A stretch of 43,651 nt of DNA from JAQGLW01 sp035995725 (GTDB lineage Bacteria; Pseudomonadota; Gammaproteobacteria; Burkholderiales; Burkholderiaceae_D): contig DASYKE010000199.1 in assembly GCA_035995725.1 (NCBI GenBank), positions 1-43,651 of the forward strand, given 5' to 3'. This document shows, one piece after another, positions 16,207-24,986 of the stretch. The notes below the pieces were generated by a model. The model was not told the DNA's origin. It made no database searches and was given only the letters and a program-made list of their open reading frames with translations. The first letter of the stretch is position 1. Every line of letters starts with the position of its first letter. Both the position numbers and the translations under genes were made by a program.

Positions 16207-16533
16207 ATGAATCCCTGGCTGATGCTGGCCTTTGCCATTGCCGCCGAACTCGGGGCAACGACATCTTTAAAATTTTCCGACGGATTCACAAAACCGGGAC
16301 CTTCAACTCTTGTCGTGGCGGGTTACGGCCTGGCTATCTATTTGCTGGCACAGGTATTGAAGACTCAGGAAGTAGGCATCGTGTATGCGATATGGAGCGG
16401 CGCGGGGCTTGCGATCATTGCCTTGATCGGGATAGTCTTTCTGGGCGAATCCGTTACCGTGTATAAAATCTCCGGACTTTTTGCAATCTTTGCCGGTGTA
16501 CTTCTGCTGAACCTGGCAGGAAATGCCGGCTAA
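16207..16533 (+). CDS. SMR-family multidrug efflux protein (EmrE/QacE-like)
   Basis: The product is 108 aa with four transmembrane helices. It shows the small multidrug resistance signature: MNPWLMLAFAIAAELGATTSLKFSDGF with the membrane-embedded Glu14 that couples drug and proton, then YGLAIYLLAQVLKTQEVGIVYAIWSGAGLAIIALIGIVFLGE with the conserved Ala-Ile-Trp-Ser-Gly segment, then a fourth helix ending LLLNLAG. ATG 16207 has GGAG 9 nt upstream. It is the last gene of the same-strand run begun at 11736 and may export lipophilic cations or aromatic products. Confidence 0.93.
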   Translation: MNPWLMLAFAIAAELGATTSLKFSDGFTKPGPSTLVVAGYGLAIYLLAQVLKTQEVGIVYAIWSGAGLAIIALIGIVFLGESVTVYKISGLFAIFAGVLLLNLAGNAG

Positions 16534-16536
16534 AGA

Positions 16537-16560
16537 ATCAAGAAATCAAGAAATCAAGAA
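16537..16560. repeat. Three perfect 8-bp tandem repeats after the SMR gene
   Basis: ATCAAGAA is repeated three times without gaps at 16537-16560, starting 3 bp after the SMR stop codon. It is a microsatellite-like slippage tract. The remaining bases to 16803 hold no gene I can support. Confidence 0.85.
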
Positions 16561-16803
16561 GCTCGATTTTGTTTGTATTGGCTGCAGTAAAGAGGTGCTC
16601 GCACCGCAATAAACAAGATGCCCGTTCGCGCGAGCATCGCAATCAATCCAATCCGGGCTTTCCGGGAAGTCCTGGCAGGCAGAATAGCTTGCAGCTAGCC
16701 GTTTGCCGGGCGCCGCCGCTAGCACAACGCAACCGGCTGAAATGCCGAAGCCGGCACTTTCAGCCATTGACTGCCCAACTGGAACGTAACGTTCAGTCAG
16801 CGG

Positions 16804-17766
16804 TCAGTCAGCCGTGATATTGGCCGTGCGGATCAACTTGCCCCAGTAGTCCAACTCGCGTCGCAACAGGCTGCGCAGAGCATCGGGCGGCAGGTAACGT
16901 ATTTCGACGCCTTGCGCGGCGGCACGCTGCCTGGATTCCGGCGTCTCGAGCGAATTCCTGACCTCTTCGCTCAACTTGGCAATGACTTCCGGCGGCGTCC
17001 CGGCCGGCGCAAACAGCCCTACCCATGCTTCCAGCGAAAAATCGGGCACTCCGGCTTCCGCCGTAGTCGGAACGTTAGGCATCATCGGATGGCGCGACCT
17101 GCCGGCAACCGCCAGCGCCTTGAGCTTGCCGACCTGAACATGACCCATCACCGACGGCGGAGTCGTGATGAACACTTGGACCTGCCCCGAAAGCACGTCC
17201 TGGATCGCTGCGCCGGAACCCTTGTACGGAACGTGCACCATGTCGGTCTGGGTTTGCTGCTTGAACAATTCGGTGCCGATATGCGATAGCGATCCATTGC
17301 CTTGCGACGCATAATTCAGCTTGCCGGGATTCTTGCGTGCGTATTCAATGAACTCCTTGAGGTTATTGACAGGCAGCGACGGATGAACCGCTATCACGTT
17401 GGTGGCTACCGTCAGCAATGCAACCGGCGCAAAATCCTTGACCGGATCCCATTGCAGCTTCGGAATCAGCGCGGGATTTGCTGTGTGATACGCCGAATAG
17501 GACGCCAGCAAAGTATAACCATCGGGCTTGGCGCGCGCCACGGCCTGGTATGCGATGTTGCCGCTGCCGCCGGGCCTGTTTTCGACGATGACCGATTGGT
17601 TCAGCAAACGCGCAAGCGGGTCGCTCAGAAGACGCGCCGACGTATCCACCAGGCCGCCCGGCGGGTTCGGCACGATCAACGTAACAGGCTTGCTGGGAAA
17701 GCCTTGTCCCAGTGCCGCTGCCGAATAGAGCAGCAATGCAATACAGGCAAATTTACGGATCATCAT
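16804..17766 (-). CDS. Bug/TctC-family periplasmic substrate-binding protein
   Basis: The 320-aa mature-type receptor has a signal peptide (MMIRKFACIALLLYSAAALG) followed by the Bug fold. Visible motifs are FPSKPVTLIVPNPPGGLVDTSARLLSDPL, VIVENRPGGSGNIA, AKPDGYTLL, NPGKLNYASQGNGSLSHIGTELFK, HVPYKGSGAAIQDVLSGQVQVF and LKALAVAGRSRHP. The start was set at the ATGATG at 17766, because GGAG precedes it and the signal peptide begins there; the longer frame to 17907 overlaps the upstream gene. No TctA or TctB membrane components are nearby, so it is an orphan receptor, common in Burkholderiales. Co-orientation with maleate isomerase suggests a dicarboxylate ligand. Confidence 0.9.
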   Translation of the reverse strand: MMIRKFACIALLLYSAAALGQGFPSKPVTLIVPNPPGGLVDTSARLLSDPLARLLNQSVIVENRPGGSGNIAYQAVARAKPDGYTLLASYSAYHTANPALIPKLQWDPVKDFAPVALLTVATNVIAVHPSLPVNNLKEFIEYARKNPGKLNYASQGNGSLSHIGTELFKQQTQTDMVHVPYKGSGAAIQDVLSGQVQVFITTPPSVMGHVQVGKLKALAVAGRSRHPMMPNVPTTAEAGVPDFSLEAWVGLFAPAGTPPEVIAKLSEEVRNSLETPESRQRAAAQGVEIRYLPPDALRSLLRRELDYWGKLIRTANITAD

Positions 17767-17866
17767 GAGTCTCCAGTTATGAAATGGAATAAGTCCGGGA
17801 ACAAGCGCAGGAAGAAGCAGAACTGGGCGATGACCTGCGCATGTCGGCCCCAGGTAAAGACCTTCC

Positions 17867-18625
17867 TTAGTACTTTCCGGACAACAGCGAACCGGACGCC
17901 GGGGCATATGGCTTCAGCCCCAGTTTCTTCAGCATCATGTACGCGGTACAGACTGACGAAGATACGACCGGCAGCCCGGCGCGATCTTCAATTGCCTGGA
18001 TCGAAGCCAGCGACGGCATCTGCACGCAGGCTGATGCCACAATCGCATCGATACCTTTGGTATTAAGCCGTTTGGTAATTTCCAGAGGCGCCCGCGGGTC
18101 TTGCCGGCCGACCTCCAGGTTATCGGGAATCTCGAGCGATATGCTGTCCATGACCTCTATGCCCTCGTTGCCAAGGTAGTCGATGACGAGTCCGGTAAGC
18201 GGCTTCATGTAAGGGGTAAGAATCGATATCTTTTTTGCGCCAAGCGCCTTGAGGCCGTCAACCAGTGCACCGGCGCTGGTCACTACCGGCGCAGGCCCGC
18301 CCGCTTCGGCAGTGCGGCTGTGCAGTCGGGCTTCCGACACTCGATGGTAGCCGTTGCCCATGCTCATGATCGCGACCAGGCATGCATAACCCAAAACATC
18401 CATGCGAGCATCGGCCAGTTCGACCGCGCACCGATCCGAATCCCGATCCATTGCCTCGAGCTCTTCTTTGGTCACCTTCTGCATACGCATGCGGCTGGAG
18501 TGGAAGGTAAAGCGCTCCGGCTCCACGGTTTCACGAGCCCGCAGAATGGCGGGAATCTCAGTCTCCATGGTGGTATTGGAACTGGGGACTATCTGTCCAA
18601 TGCGATATATGCGGTTCATGACCAT
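17867..18625 (-). CDS. maiA: Maleate cis-trans isomerase / arylmalonate-decarboxylase family protein
   Basis: The 252-aa protein belongs to the Asp/Glu racemase superfamily and best resembles maleate isomerase (maleate to fumarate). Marker segments are RIGQIVPSSNTTMETEIP near the N-terminus, DVLGYACLVAIMSMGNGYH with the first catalytic Cys, KKISILTPYMKPLTG and VASACVQMPSLASIQAIE with the second catalytic Cys. The ATG at 18625 was chosen because AGGA lies 5 nt upstream; the frame stays open to 18805 but the extra sequence looks non-coding. It precedes the Bug receptor gene by 100 bp and is divergent from a LysR gene. The gene symbol is given by resemblance only. Confidence 0.85.
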   Translation of the reverse strand: MVMNRIYRIGQIVPSSNTTMETEIPAILRARETVEPERFTFHSSRMRMQKVTKEELEAMDRDSDRCAVELADARMDVLGYACLVAIMSMGNGYHRVSEARLHSRTAEAGGPAPVVTSAGALVDGLKALGAKKISILTPYMKPLTGLVIDYLGNEGIEVMDSISLEIPDNLEVGRQDPRAPLEITKRLNTKGIDAIVASACVQMPSLASIQAIEDRAGLPVVSSSVCTAYMMLKKLGLKPYAPASGSLLSGKY

Positions 18626-18924
18626 GTCGTCCTTTAATATCGAGCTTTCCTTGCTCAACCGGTGGGAATGCGTGCCGTCGCGTCGAGCCATGTCGATGGG
18701 TTTCTCCCGGCCGTAATTCGGCCGGTCTTCATGCGTTTGTTCACGGGGCTCTCTTGCGCCGGGCTTCGACTTGCGCAGACCATGCCGCGCAAGGGCACTG
18801 CTCAATTAATTAGCCCCTGTCTTCGAAAAAACCGATTTTCGCTGAAAGTTTATGTTAATCCTTAGTTGGCAACCAATATATTATTCAGCATGATCAATAC
18901 TTTTAATATATAGGTAAATCCGGA
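18626..18924. other. Divergent regulatory region, maleate isomerase / LysR
   Basis: This 299-bp A+T-rich gap holds divergent promoters. TTGG-CAA-CCAA forms a short dyad near 18864, close to the LysR start at 18925, a reasonable LysR-type site. No gene was seen. Confidence 0.45.
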
Positions 18925-19827
18925 ATGGAACTGCGCCATCTTCGCTATTTCGTGGCCCTCGCCGAGGAGCTGAGCTTCACTCGAGCATCGCAACGAATCC
19001 ACATTTCCCAGCCGCCGCTGAGCATGCAGATCCGCCAGCTTGAGGAGGAAGTCGGCGTCTCTCTGCTGGCGCGCACCAGCCGCCGCGTCGAGCTGACACC
19101 CGCAGGTCGTGCATTTCTCAACGATGCGCGGGCCATCCTGGAGCGTGTCGAAGCGGCGGGCAGCCGTGCTCGTGCCATCGGAAACGGACACGCGGGGCGC
19201 ATCGAAATCGGACTGTCCGGCTCCCACTTCCTGGGAGCTCTGCCAAAAATGATCGCAGCGTATATGCAAAATTACCCGGACGTGTCGGTTGTTCTGCATG
19301 AGCAGAAGCCGGCCACGCAGCTGGAGGAGTTGCGCAGCGGCCGTATCGATTTAAGCATCTCGCGTACGCCGGTCAATGATGTGGCGCTGACCAGTACACT
19401 GCTCTGGAGCGATCCGATGCTGGCTGCTCTGCCGCGTGGACATACGCTGGGCCGGCGCAAGCGTCTCTCTTTACCGGACTTGCGCAATGAACGCTTCGTG
19501 ATGCTGCGGCTGGACTCGTCGGCTTATGCCCAGCACATATACGATTGCTGTGTGCAAGCCGGGTTTGCACCAAATGTCGTGCAGCTGGTGCTGGAGGTCC
19601 CCGCTGTAATGAGCCTGGTTGCAGCCGGAATAGGCGTCGGGCTGATTCCGCGGTCTGTGCAACATATGTACGCCGAATTGATCCAGATTGTTCCGCTCGG
19701 GCCCCATGCGCCGAATTCGGGTGTTTATGTGGTTCAGAGGCGGCAAGAAAATTCCAGCGTGATCGGCGAGTTCGTTCGAATGATTACCGGTTCGGCAAAA
19801 GGCTCCGGCGCAAGGAACGAAATTTGA
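18925..19827 (+). CDS. LysR-family transcriptional regulator
   Basis: This 300-aa regulator has a BenM/CatM-like N-terminus (MELRHLRYFVALAEELSFTRASQRIHISQPPLSMQIRQLEEEVGVSLLARTSRRVELTPAG) and an effector-binding domain including GRIEIGLSGSHFLGALPKMIAAY and VAAGIGVGLIPRS. It is divergent from maleate isomerase and the Bug receptor, so it probably activates them in response to maleate or a related dicarboxylate or aromatic breakdown product. It is unrelated in subgroup to the LysR protein at 10.7-11.6 kb. Confidence 0.92.
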   Translation: MELRHLRYFVALAEELSFTRASQRIHISQPPLSMQIRQLEEEVGVSLLARTSRRVELTPAGRAFLNDARAILERVEAAGSRARAIGNGHAGRIEIGLSGSHFLGALPKMIAAYMQNYPDVSVVLHEQKPATQLEELRSGRIDLSISRTPVNDVALTSTLLWSDPMLAALPRGHTLGRRKRLSLPDLRNERFVMLRLDSSAYAQHIYDCCVQAGFAPNVVQLVLEVPAVMSLVAAGIGVGLIPRSVQHMYAELIQIVPLGPHAPNSGVYVVQRRQENSSVIGEFVRMITGSAKGSGARNEI

Positions 19828-19911
19828 AAGAGCTTCGTTCAAAATCACTACAACCGATCAATCGGCTCTTTCAGGCGAGCATGCGGATCGACTTTTGTAA
19901 CGGACGCTGGT

Positions 19912-19940
19912 TTTTGGAACCCGTTGCGGTTTCGTATAAT
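19912..19940 (+). promoter_or_regulatory. Possible sigma70 promoter for the AI-2E-family permease
   Basis: TATAAT at 19935-19940 is a consensus -10. TTTTGG at 19912-19917, 17 bp upstream, is a weak -35. The start codon is at 20091, which would give a leader of about 145 nt. Confidence 0.4.
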
Positions 19941-20090
19941 CACGAATCAACGAGGCAGCCGGCAAGGCTTCGAGGATGAGGCGACAGCAAGTATACTTTG
20001 CTGTATCTCGGTCTGCCGGCGTCATTTACGGCCCGCGTTCGGGTAGCATTGAGCCATGAATTTAATGAATGCCGATTACCTGGACACCAT

Positions 20091-21149
20091 ATGAACTACA
20101 CAGAGCTTCAACAAAAGACGTTTCTGCTTTTATTAATTGTAGTCACCCTGGCATTCGGATGGATCCTCTGGCCGTTCTACGGTGCGGTGTTCTGGAGCGC
20201 CGTTCTGGCCATACTTTTTACGCCGCTCTATCGCCGGATGCTCGTCGCCATGGGACAGCGGCGAAATCTCGCTGCACTCGCGACGCTGTTGCTCTGTCTG
20301 ATCGTCGTGATTTTCCCGCTTACGATGATCACCGCTTCACTGATACAGGAAGGGGCAACTGTTTATCAAAACATCCGGTCGGGACAACTGGATTTCGGTG
20401 CGTATTTTCAGCAGGTCATCAAAGCCTTGCCGCCATGGGTGGTCAATCTGCTGGACCGCTTCGGATTGACTAGCATTCCCCTGCTTGAGGAGAAGCTGTC
20501 AGCCGGCGCAGTACAAGGCAGCCAGATCGTTGCGAAGCAGGCCATCAACATCGGCCAGAACGCATTTGATCTCGTCGTCAGCTTCGGCATCATGCTGTAC
20601 CTGCTGTTTTTTCTGCTCCGTGACGGCACCGGTCTGTCGATGCGGATCAGGCAAGCGATTCCGTTGAGCATGGAGAACAAGCGGCATTTGTTCAGCAAGT
20701 TCACTACCGTCATTCGGGCTACGGTAAAAGGCAACGTCGTTGTAGCCGCGACGCAAGGTGCGCTGGGTGGTGTGATGTTCTGGATTCTGGGCATTCAGGG
20801 AGCGCTGCTGTGGGGCGTGCTGATGGCATTTCTTTCCCTGTTGCCCGCGATCGGCGCAGGATTGATCTGGGCGCCGGTGGCAGTTTATTTCCTTGTTACA
20901 GGAGCAATCTGGCATGGCGTGATCCTGATTGCCTTTGGCGTACTCGTGATTGGCCTGGTGGATAATATTTTGCGGCCTATACTGGTCGGCAAGGACACCC
21001 AGATGCCGGACTATGTGGTGTTGATTTCGACGCTTGGCGGCATGGCTCTTTTCGGCCTTAACGGTTTTGTCATTGGTCCGGCGATTGCAGCGCTGTTCAT
21101 TGCTGTGTGGGACATTTTTTCTTCAGCGAAGGAAGCAAATCAGGATTGA
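20091..21149 (+). CDS. AI-2E family transporter (PerM/TqsA-like)
   Basis: This 352-aa inner-membrane protein has about eight helices in the AI-2E exporter arrangement: N-terminal LLLLIVVTLAFGWILWPFYGAVFWSAVLAILFTPLYRR, a periplasmic region, FGIMLYLLFFLLRDG, VVVAATQGALGGVMFWILGIQGALLWGVLMAFLSLLPAIGAGLIWAPVA, then DNILRPILVGKDTQMPDYVVLISTLGGMALFGLNGFVIGPAIAALF. The last two blocks are the family signature. ATG 20091 starts the first helix; the longer frame from 19998 adds a non-typical segment. Substrates of this family vary (AI-2, Na+/H+, others), so specificity is open. A terminator follows at 21198. Confidence 0.92.
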   Translation: MNYTELQQKTFLLLLIVVTLAFGWILWPFYGAVFWSAVLAILFTPLYRRMLVAMGQRRNLAALATLLLCLIVVIFPLTMITASLIQEGATVYQNIRSGQLDFGAYFQQVIKALPPWVVNLLDRFGLTSIPLLEEKLSAGAVQGSQIVAKQAINIGQNAFDLVVSFGIMLYLLFFLLRDGTGLSMRIRQAIPLSMENKRHLFSKFTTVIRATVKGNVVVAATQGALGGVMFWILGIQGALLWGVLMAFLSLLPAIGAGLIWAPVAVYFLVTGAIWHGVILIAFGVLVIGLVDNILRPILVGKDTQMPDYVVLISTLGGMALFGLNGFVIGPAIAALFIAVWDIFSSAKEANQD

Positions 21150-21197
21150 CGCAACGAATCAAGCTGATTGAATAATCTGCAATTCCTGCCTATTAAC

Positions 21198-21223
21198 CGG
21201 GCGTGGCGAACGCCCGTTCTTCT
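21198..21223 (+). terminator. Rho-independent terminator after the AI-2E-family gene
   Basis: CGGGCGT (21198-21204) pairs with ACGCCCG (21210-21216) across a 5-nt loop, and TTCTTCT follows. It lies 48 bp after the stop codon at 21149. The remaining stretch to 21604 shows no supportable gene. Confidence 0.8.
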
Positions 21224-21604
21224 ACTGGACTGAAATACCTTCGGCGCAAACGGAAGCATATGGCGACGCAGCGCGGCGCTACGCAAGCCGGGAGAAATCT
21301 GCTATCGGTGCCGCGCTCTTGAAACGGCATCCCGATATTATTCACGATGCCATGCAGGCGCCGGCTGTGCGCGAGAACATACACACATGCCGGCAAGGTT
21401 CCCAAGCCGCCTGCGCAGCAAATCTCACCCAAATTGGAGTCAAATCAAAGACCGGTATAACCTGCCTTAATATCTATTGCAACTTGATACCGCAACGCTT
21501 CGCAATGACAATAAATTACCTCTAGCGATTCGCATCCACGGCCAGTCTGACGGGCGAAGGCATTATGCAAGAAAAACGTCCTTCGGCAGCATTTCTTAAA
21601 ACTT

Positions 21605-22063
21605 TTATTGAATCGTAAGCTTTTTGCCGCCGGTGCCGGATTTCTTCGGCAGCGTTAAAATCAGTACGCCGTTCTCAATTTTGGCTTCTGCCTTTGATTC
21701 ATCGACTTCTTGCGGAAGGGTAAAGGTGCGATATTCTTCGCCGTAGATGCGCTCACTACGGAGCATGTTTCCGCTCTGGTCCGTTCTCTCCTGCTCCACA
21801 TTTGCCCTGATGGAAACCGTGTTGCCATCAATGGAAACCGTGACGTCTTCCCTGTCCGCTCCAGGCACATCTGCTCTCAAGATGTAGGCCTGGTCGTTTT
21901 CCTCGACATCCACCTTCATGCGCGGCGCCTGCTCGAGCGCACGCAAGGCCGGCGCCAGCGAAAGGTCTCTGAAAAAATCTTCAATACCAGGAAAAACTCC
22001 TCCTCCTCCTCCTGCGCGAACCAAATCGCTGCGCGGATTCGCGCGTGTCATGTTACGTGCCAT
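21605..22063 (-). CDS. Hsp20 / alpha-crystallin small heat-shock protein
   Basis: The product is a 152-aa ATP-independent holdase chaperone. The alpha-crystallin domain is clear: MKVDVEENDQAYILRADVPGADREDVTVSIDGNTVSIRANVEQE, then RSERIYGEEYRTFTLPQEVDESKAEAKIENGVLILTLPKK. The conserved A-x-x-x-NGVL-x-L-x-x-PK motif is complete. A Gly-rich N-terminal arm (RAGGGGGVFPG) precedes it. ATG 22063 has GGAGGT 6 nt upstream, so the longer frame to 22093 was not used. It is monocistronic by context. I looked for a sigma32 promoter and a ROSE-type thermometer in the leader and saw nothing convincing. Confidence 0.94.
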   Translation of the reverse strand: MARNMTRANPRSDLVRAGGGGGVFPGIEDFFRDLSLAPALRALEQAPRMKVDVEENDQAYILRADVPGADREDVTVSIDGNTVSIRANVEQERTDQSGNMLRSERIYGEEYRTFTLPQEVDESKAEAKIENGVLILTLPKKSGTGGKKLTIQ

Positions 22064-22564
22064 AATCGACCTCCATTTCGTTATTTCAGTCAAAATGTTT
22101 CCGGGATATCCTGTTCATTGCCATACCTTATTGATGAAAACAATAAAACAGACCTGACGCACACGCACTGTTGCGCCGCGTCTGCATTCATGATAGTCAC
22201 GAATGTTCGCCTGTCCGTGATCCATGTCAATGCAGCCTTAATCGCCATATTGACGATGAAAGAGAACAATTTTCTCTCGCCATTATTCCATCTCATGGAC
22301 ATTTGCCGTGCACGCTTTCAGCATAGGCGCTTATTCGCTTCGGGTCGGCCGCCTGGAGAGTAATCTTCCTGGCGGCATGCCCGCTCTCGCTGGTTTCTGT
22401 GCATTTCGGGTTTCGGATAAAGGGCGTTCTGTTCCAACGACGATCTTGATTACTCCGGCATCGACCAGTCCGGCAATATTTTTTAACCGGCCTCCTTTGG
22501 ATATCGCTTGCATTTCTATAATATTGATGCAAGTTCACACTACGTACTATTTGATTGATAAATC
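22064..22564. other. Divergent gap between hsp20 and DUF599 gene
   Basis: This 501-bp region should carry the promoters of hsp20 (leftward) and the DUF599 gene (rightward). Short open frames on both strands overlap here, but none has a ribosome-binding site or a recognisable motif. I see no RNA gene or repeat. Confidence 0.5.
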
Positions 22565-23260
22565 ATGATTTTCCCCGTTATCGACTGGATTGCATTGGGC
22601 TGGTTTTTGGCGATGTGGGCCGGCTATCATCGGTTTGCGGAATATTGGTCGTTATCGCATCCGAGTCTTTTGCGGCAGATGAATCATTACCGTCGGGAAT
22701 GGATACTGCGATTAACCCATCGTGAAAACCGCATCGCAGATGTTGCGCTGATGGCGAACCTGTCTTCTTCCGCTACATTCTTCGCTTCGACCACTATCAT
22801 TATCATCGGCGGTTTGTTTGCCATGTTGGGAGGAACGGCAAAGGTGGTGGAAATCGTGTCTGAAATTCCATTCTCGGTGAAGGCATCCGAGTCGGTCTGG
22901 AACGTCAAGATCATCCTGTTGGTATGCGTGTTCGTATTCGCATTTTTCCGCTTTACCTGGTCGCTGAGACAGTTCAATTTTTGCGCAATCATGATCGGCG
23001 CTGCTCAATCTGCCGCTTGCTACAACGCCGGCGATGAAGCGGCTCGGATCAGTTATGCCGACAGGACGGGCGAGCTGGTTGCGCTCGCCGGAGAGACTTT
23101 CAATGACGGCTTGCGCGGCTATTATTTTGCGATAGCGGCAATGACGTGGTTCTTGCAGCCTTTGGCGTTCATGCTGGCGACAACGTTGGTGGTGATAATT
23201 CTCTATTACCGCGAGTTTCGGTCAACGGCGCTTCATGCACTTATCGGGAATCACAGGTAA
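22565..23260 (+). CDS. DUF599 integral membrane protein
   Basis: This 231-aa protein has four predicted helices (about 7-22, 70-90, 113-130, 188-212). It carries the DUF599 hallmarks: DWIALGWFLAMWAGYHRFAEY, the RREWILRLTHRENRIADVALMANLSSSATFFASTTIIIIGG block and the RFTWSLRQFNFCAIMIGA block. The family is widespread in proteobacteria and has no assigned function. The start at 22565 lacks a strong ribosome-binding site but agrees with the family N-terminus. It appears to be a single-gene unit, followed by a long gap and a hairpin. Confidence 0.88.
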   Translation: MIFPVIDWIALGWFLAMWAGYHRFAEYWSLSHPSLLRQMNHYRREWILRLTHRENRIADVALMANLSSSATFFASTTIIIIGGLFAMLGGTAKVVEIVSEIPFSVKASESVWNVKIILLVCVFVFAFFRFTWSLRQFNFCAIMIGAAQSAACYNAGDEAARISYADRTGELVALAGETFNDGLRGYYFAIAAMTWFLQPLAFMLATTLVVIILYYREFRSTALHALIGNHR

Positions 23261-23388
23261 AGCGTCAATCATCGCGGACCGCCTGCATATGCCTGTCGAA
23301 TGCCGAGCGCAGATTACGCCAGGATTTGGTTGAGAAAAATCAGGAAATCAAATCATTAAAAATAATTAATCCTCAGCGCATCCTCTTT

Positions 23389-23425
23389 CCGGTGCCGTGA
23401 ACATTCATAATGATCGAGGCACCGG
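23389..23425. promoter_or_regulatory. 8-bp inverted repeat upstream of dctA
   Basis: CCGGTGCC (23389-23396) and GGCACCGG (23418-23425) are perfect inverted arms separated by 21 bp, between the DUF599 gene and dctA. It may end the DUF599 transcript or act as an operator for dctA. No sigma54 -24/-12 promoter with correct spacing was found nearby. Confidence 0.4.
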
Positions 23426-23572
23426 CTGCTTGTATTGAATTGACGGAGATTTAATGGCAATGGCATCATTGCGTTAATTCAAGGCAATAGGTTTTGGAGA
23501 TATGCAGGGCTGCCATAAGCACATTTGTGCAAGGTCATCCTTCAAACATCAATGCTTCAACTGGAAAATGGA

Positions 23573-24910
23573 ATGCGAATCAAGCCTGTTTATAAATCAT
23601 TGTATGTCCAAGTCCTGACGGCGATCGTCATCGGCATTCTGCTCGGACATTTTTATCCCGAATCAGCCGCGGCGATGAAGCCGCTGGGAGACGGCTTCAT
23701 CAAGCTGATAAAGATGATCATTGCCCCGATCATTTTCTGCACGGTGGTGGTTGGTATTGCCGGCATGGAGGACATGAAAAAAGTCGGGAAGACAGGCGGA
23801 CTGGCCTTGCTTTATTTTGAGATCGTCAGCACCATTGCGCTGATCGTCGGCCTCGTCATTGTCAACCTGGTACAACCCGGCGCCGGGATGAACGTGGACC
23901 CCAAGGCACTCGATACCAAGGGAGTCAGCGCCTACACCGACCCGGCCAAAATGCAGTCCGTGACGGAATTTTTGCTCAACATCATTCCCAACACCGTGGT
24001 CGACGCATTCGCCAAAGGCGACATCCTGCAGGTACTGCTGTTTTCCGTTCTGTTCGGCTTTGCGCTTCACAGGTTCGGCGGCCGGGGGACACTGGTATTC
24101 GACTTCGTTGAAAAGCTGTCGCATGTCCTGTTCGGCATCGTCGGCATCATCATGAGACTTGCGCCGATCGGTGCGTTCGGAGCGATGGCATTTACCATCG
24201 GAAAATATGGTCTCGGTTCTTTGCTGTCGCTCGGCAAGCTGATGGGCACGTTTTACCTGACCTGCCTGGTTTTCATCTTTGGCGTGCTTGGCATCATCGC
24301 CCGCCTGCATGGCTTCAGCATATGGAAATTCATCAAATACATCAAGGAAGAACTGCTGATCGTACTAGGCACGTCTTCGTCTGAATCGGTGTTGCCGCGC
24401 ATGATGGCCAAGCTGGAAAATCTGGGAGTAAGGAAATCGGTAGTCGGTCTCGTGATTCCAACCGGCTATTCCTTCAATCTGGACGGCACGTCGATTTACC
24501 TGACCATGGCAGCGATGTTTATCGCGCAGGCAACCAATACGTCCATGACCCTGGGCCAGCAGATTACCTTGCTGGCGGTGTTGCTGCTGACATCGAAGGG
24601 TGCTGCCGGCATTACTGGCAGCGGCTTCATCGTATTGGCGGCATCCTTGTCCGCAGTCGGTCATGTGCCAGTCGAAGGCCTGGCATTGATTCTCGGTATT
24701 GATCGTTTCATGTCGGAGGCGCGGGCATTGACCAATCTGATCGGCAACGGTGTGGCGACCATCGTGGTGGCCAAGTGGACCGGTGATCTCGATTCCGAAC
24801 GGATGCAGATGCATCTCAATAACGAAACCGTGGATGAAGCAGAGGAACCGGAGGAAGTGCTGGATCGGGTCAATCTCGACTCCAAAAGAAAGAATGGCAT
24901 TTTGAGTTGA
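23573..24910 (+). CDS. dctA: C4-dicarboxylate:proton/sodium symporter DctA
   Basis: The product is a 445-aa inner-membrane carrier of the DAACS family importing succinate, fumarate and malate. The start YKSLYVQVLTAIVIGILLGHFYPE is typical of DctA. Binding-site hairpin motifs TSSSESVLPRMM and GYSFNLDGTSIYLTMAA are intact, as are GAAGITGSGFIVLAASLS and the NLIGNGVATIVVAKWTGDLD C-terminus. ATG 23573 was preferred over 23525 because it gives the normal DctA N-terminus, with a purine-rich GGAAAATGGA upstream. Together with the maleate isomerase at 17.9-18.6 kb it suggests use of C4 acids, though no DctBD two-component genes are nearby. Confidence 0.94.
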   Translation: MRIKPVYKSLYVQVLTAIVIGILLGHFYPESAAAMKPLGDGFIKLIKMIIAPIIFCTVVVGIAGMEDMKKVGKTGGLALLYFEIVSTIALIVGLVIVNLVQPGAGMNVDPKALDTKGVSAYTDPAKMQSVTEFLLNIIPNTVVDAFAKGDILQVLLFSVLFGFALHRFGGRGTLVFDFVEKLSHVLFGIVGIIMRLAPIGAFGAMAFTIGKYGLGSLLSLGKLMGTFYLTCLVFIFGVLGIIARLHGFSIWKFIKYIKEELLIVLGTSSSESVLPRMMAKLENLGVRKSVVGLVIPTGYSFNLDGTSIYLTMAAMFIAQATNTSMTLGQQITLLAVLLLTSKGAAGITGSGFIVLAASLSAVGHVPVEGLALILGIDRFMSEARALTNLIGNGVATIVVAKWTGDLDSERMQMHLNNETVDEAEEPEEVLDRVNLDSKRKNGILS

Positions 24911-24986
24911 GGGCATCCTCGCTGCAGCCCGGATATCAGTCGCAACTTTCAGGGAACCGCAGCTAGTGCCCGGGGTCGTAAAGAAT

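Noticed and set aside
17302..18066. 254-codon plus-strand frame
   Set aside because: Antisense to the Bug receptor and maleate isomerase genes; no recognisable domain and no ribosome-binding site.
23440..23490. sigma54 promoter before dctA (TGGCA...TTGCG)
   Set aside because: The GG to GC spacing is 7 or 13 bp, not the required 10.
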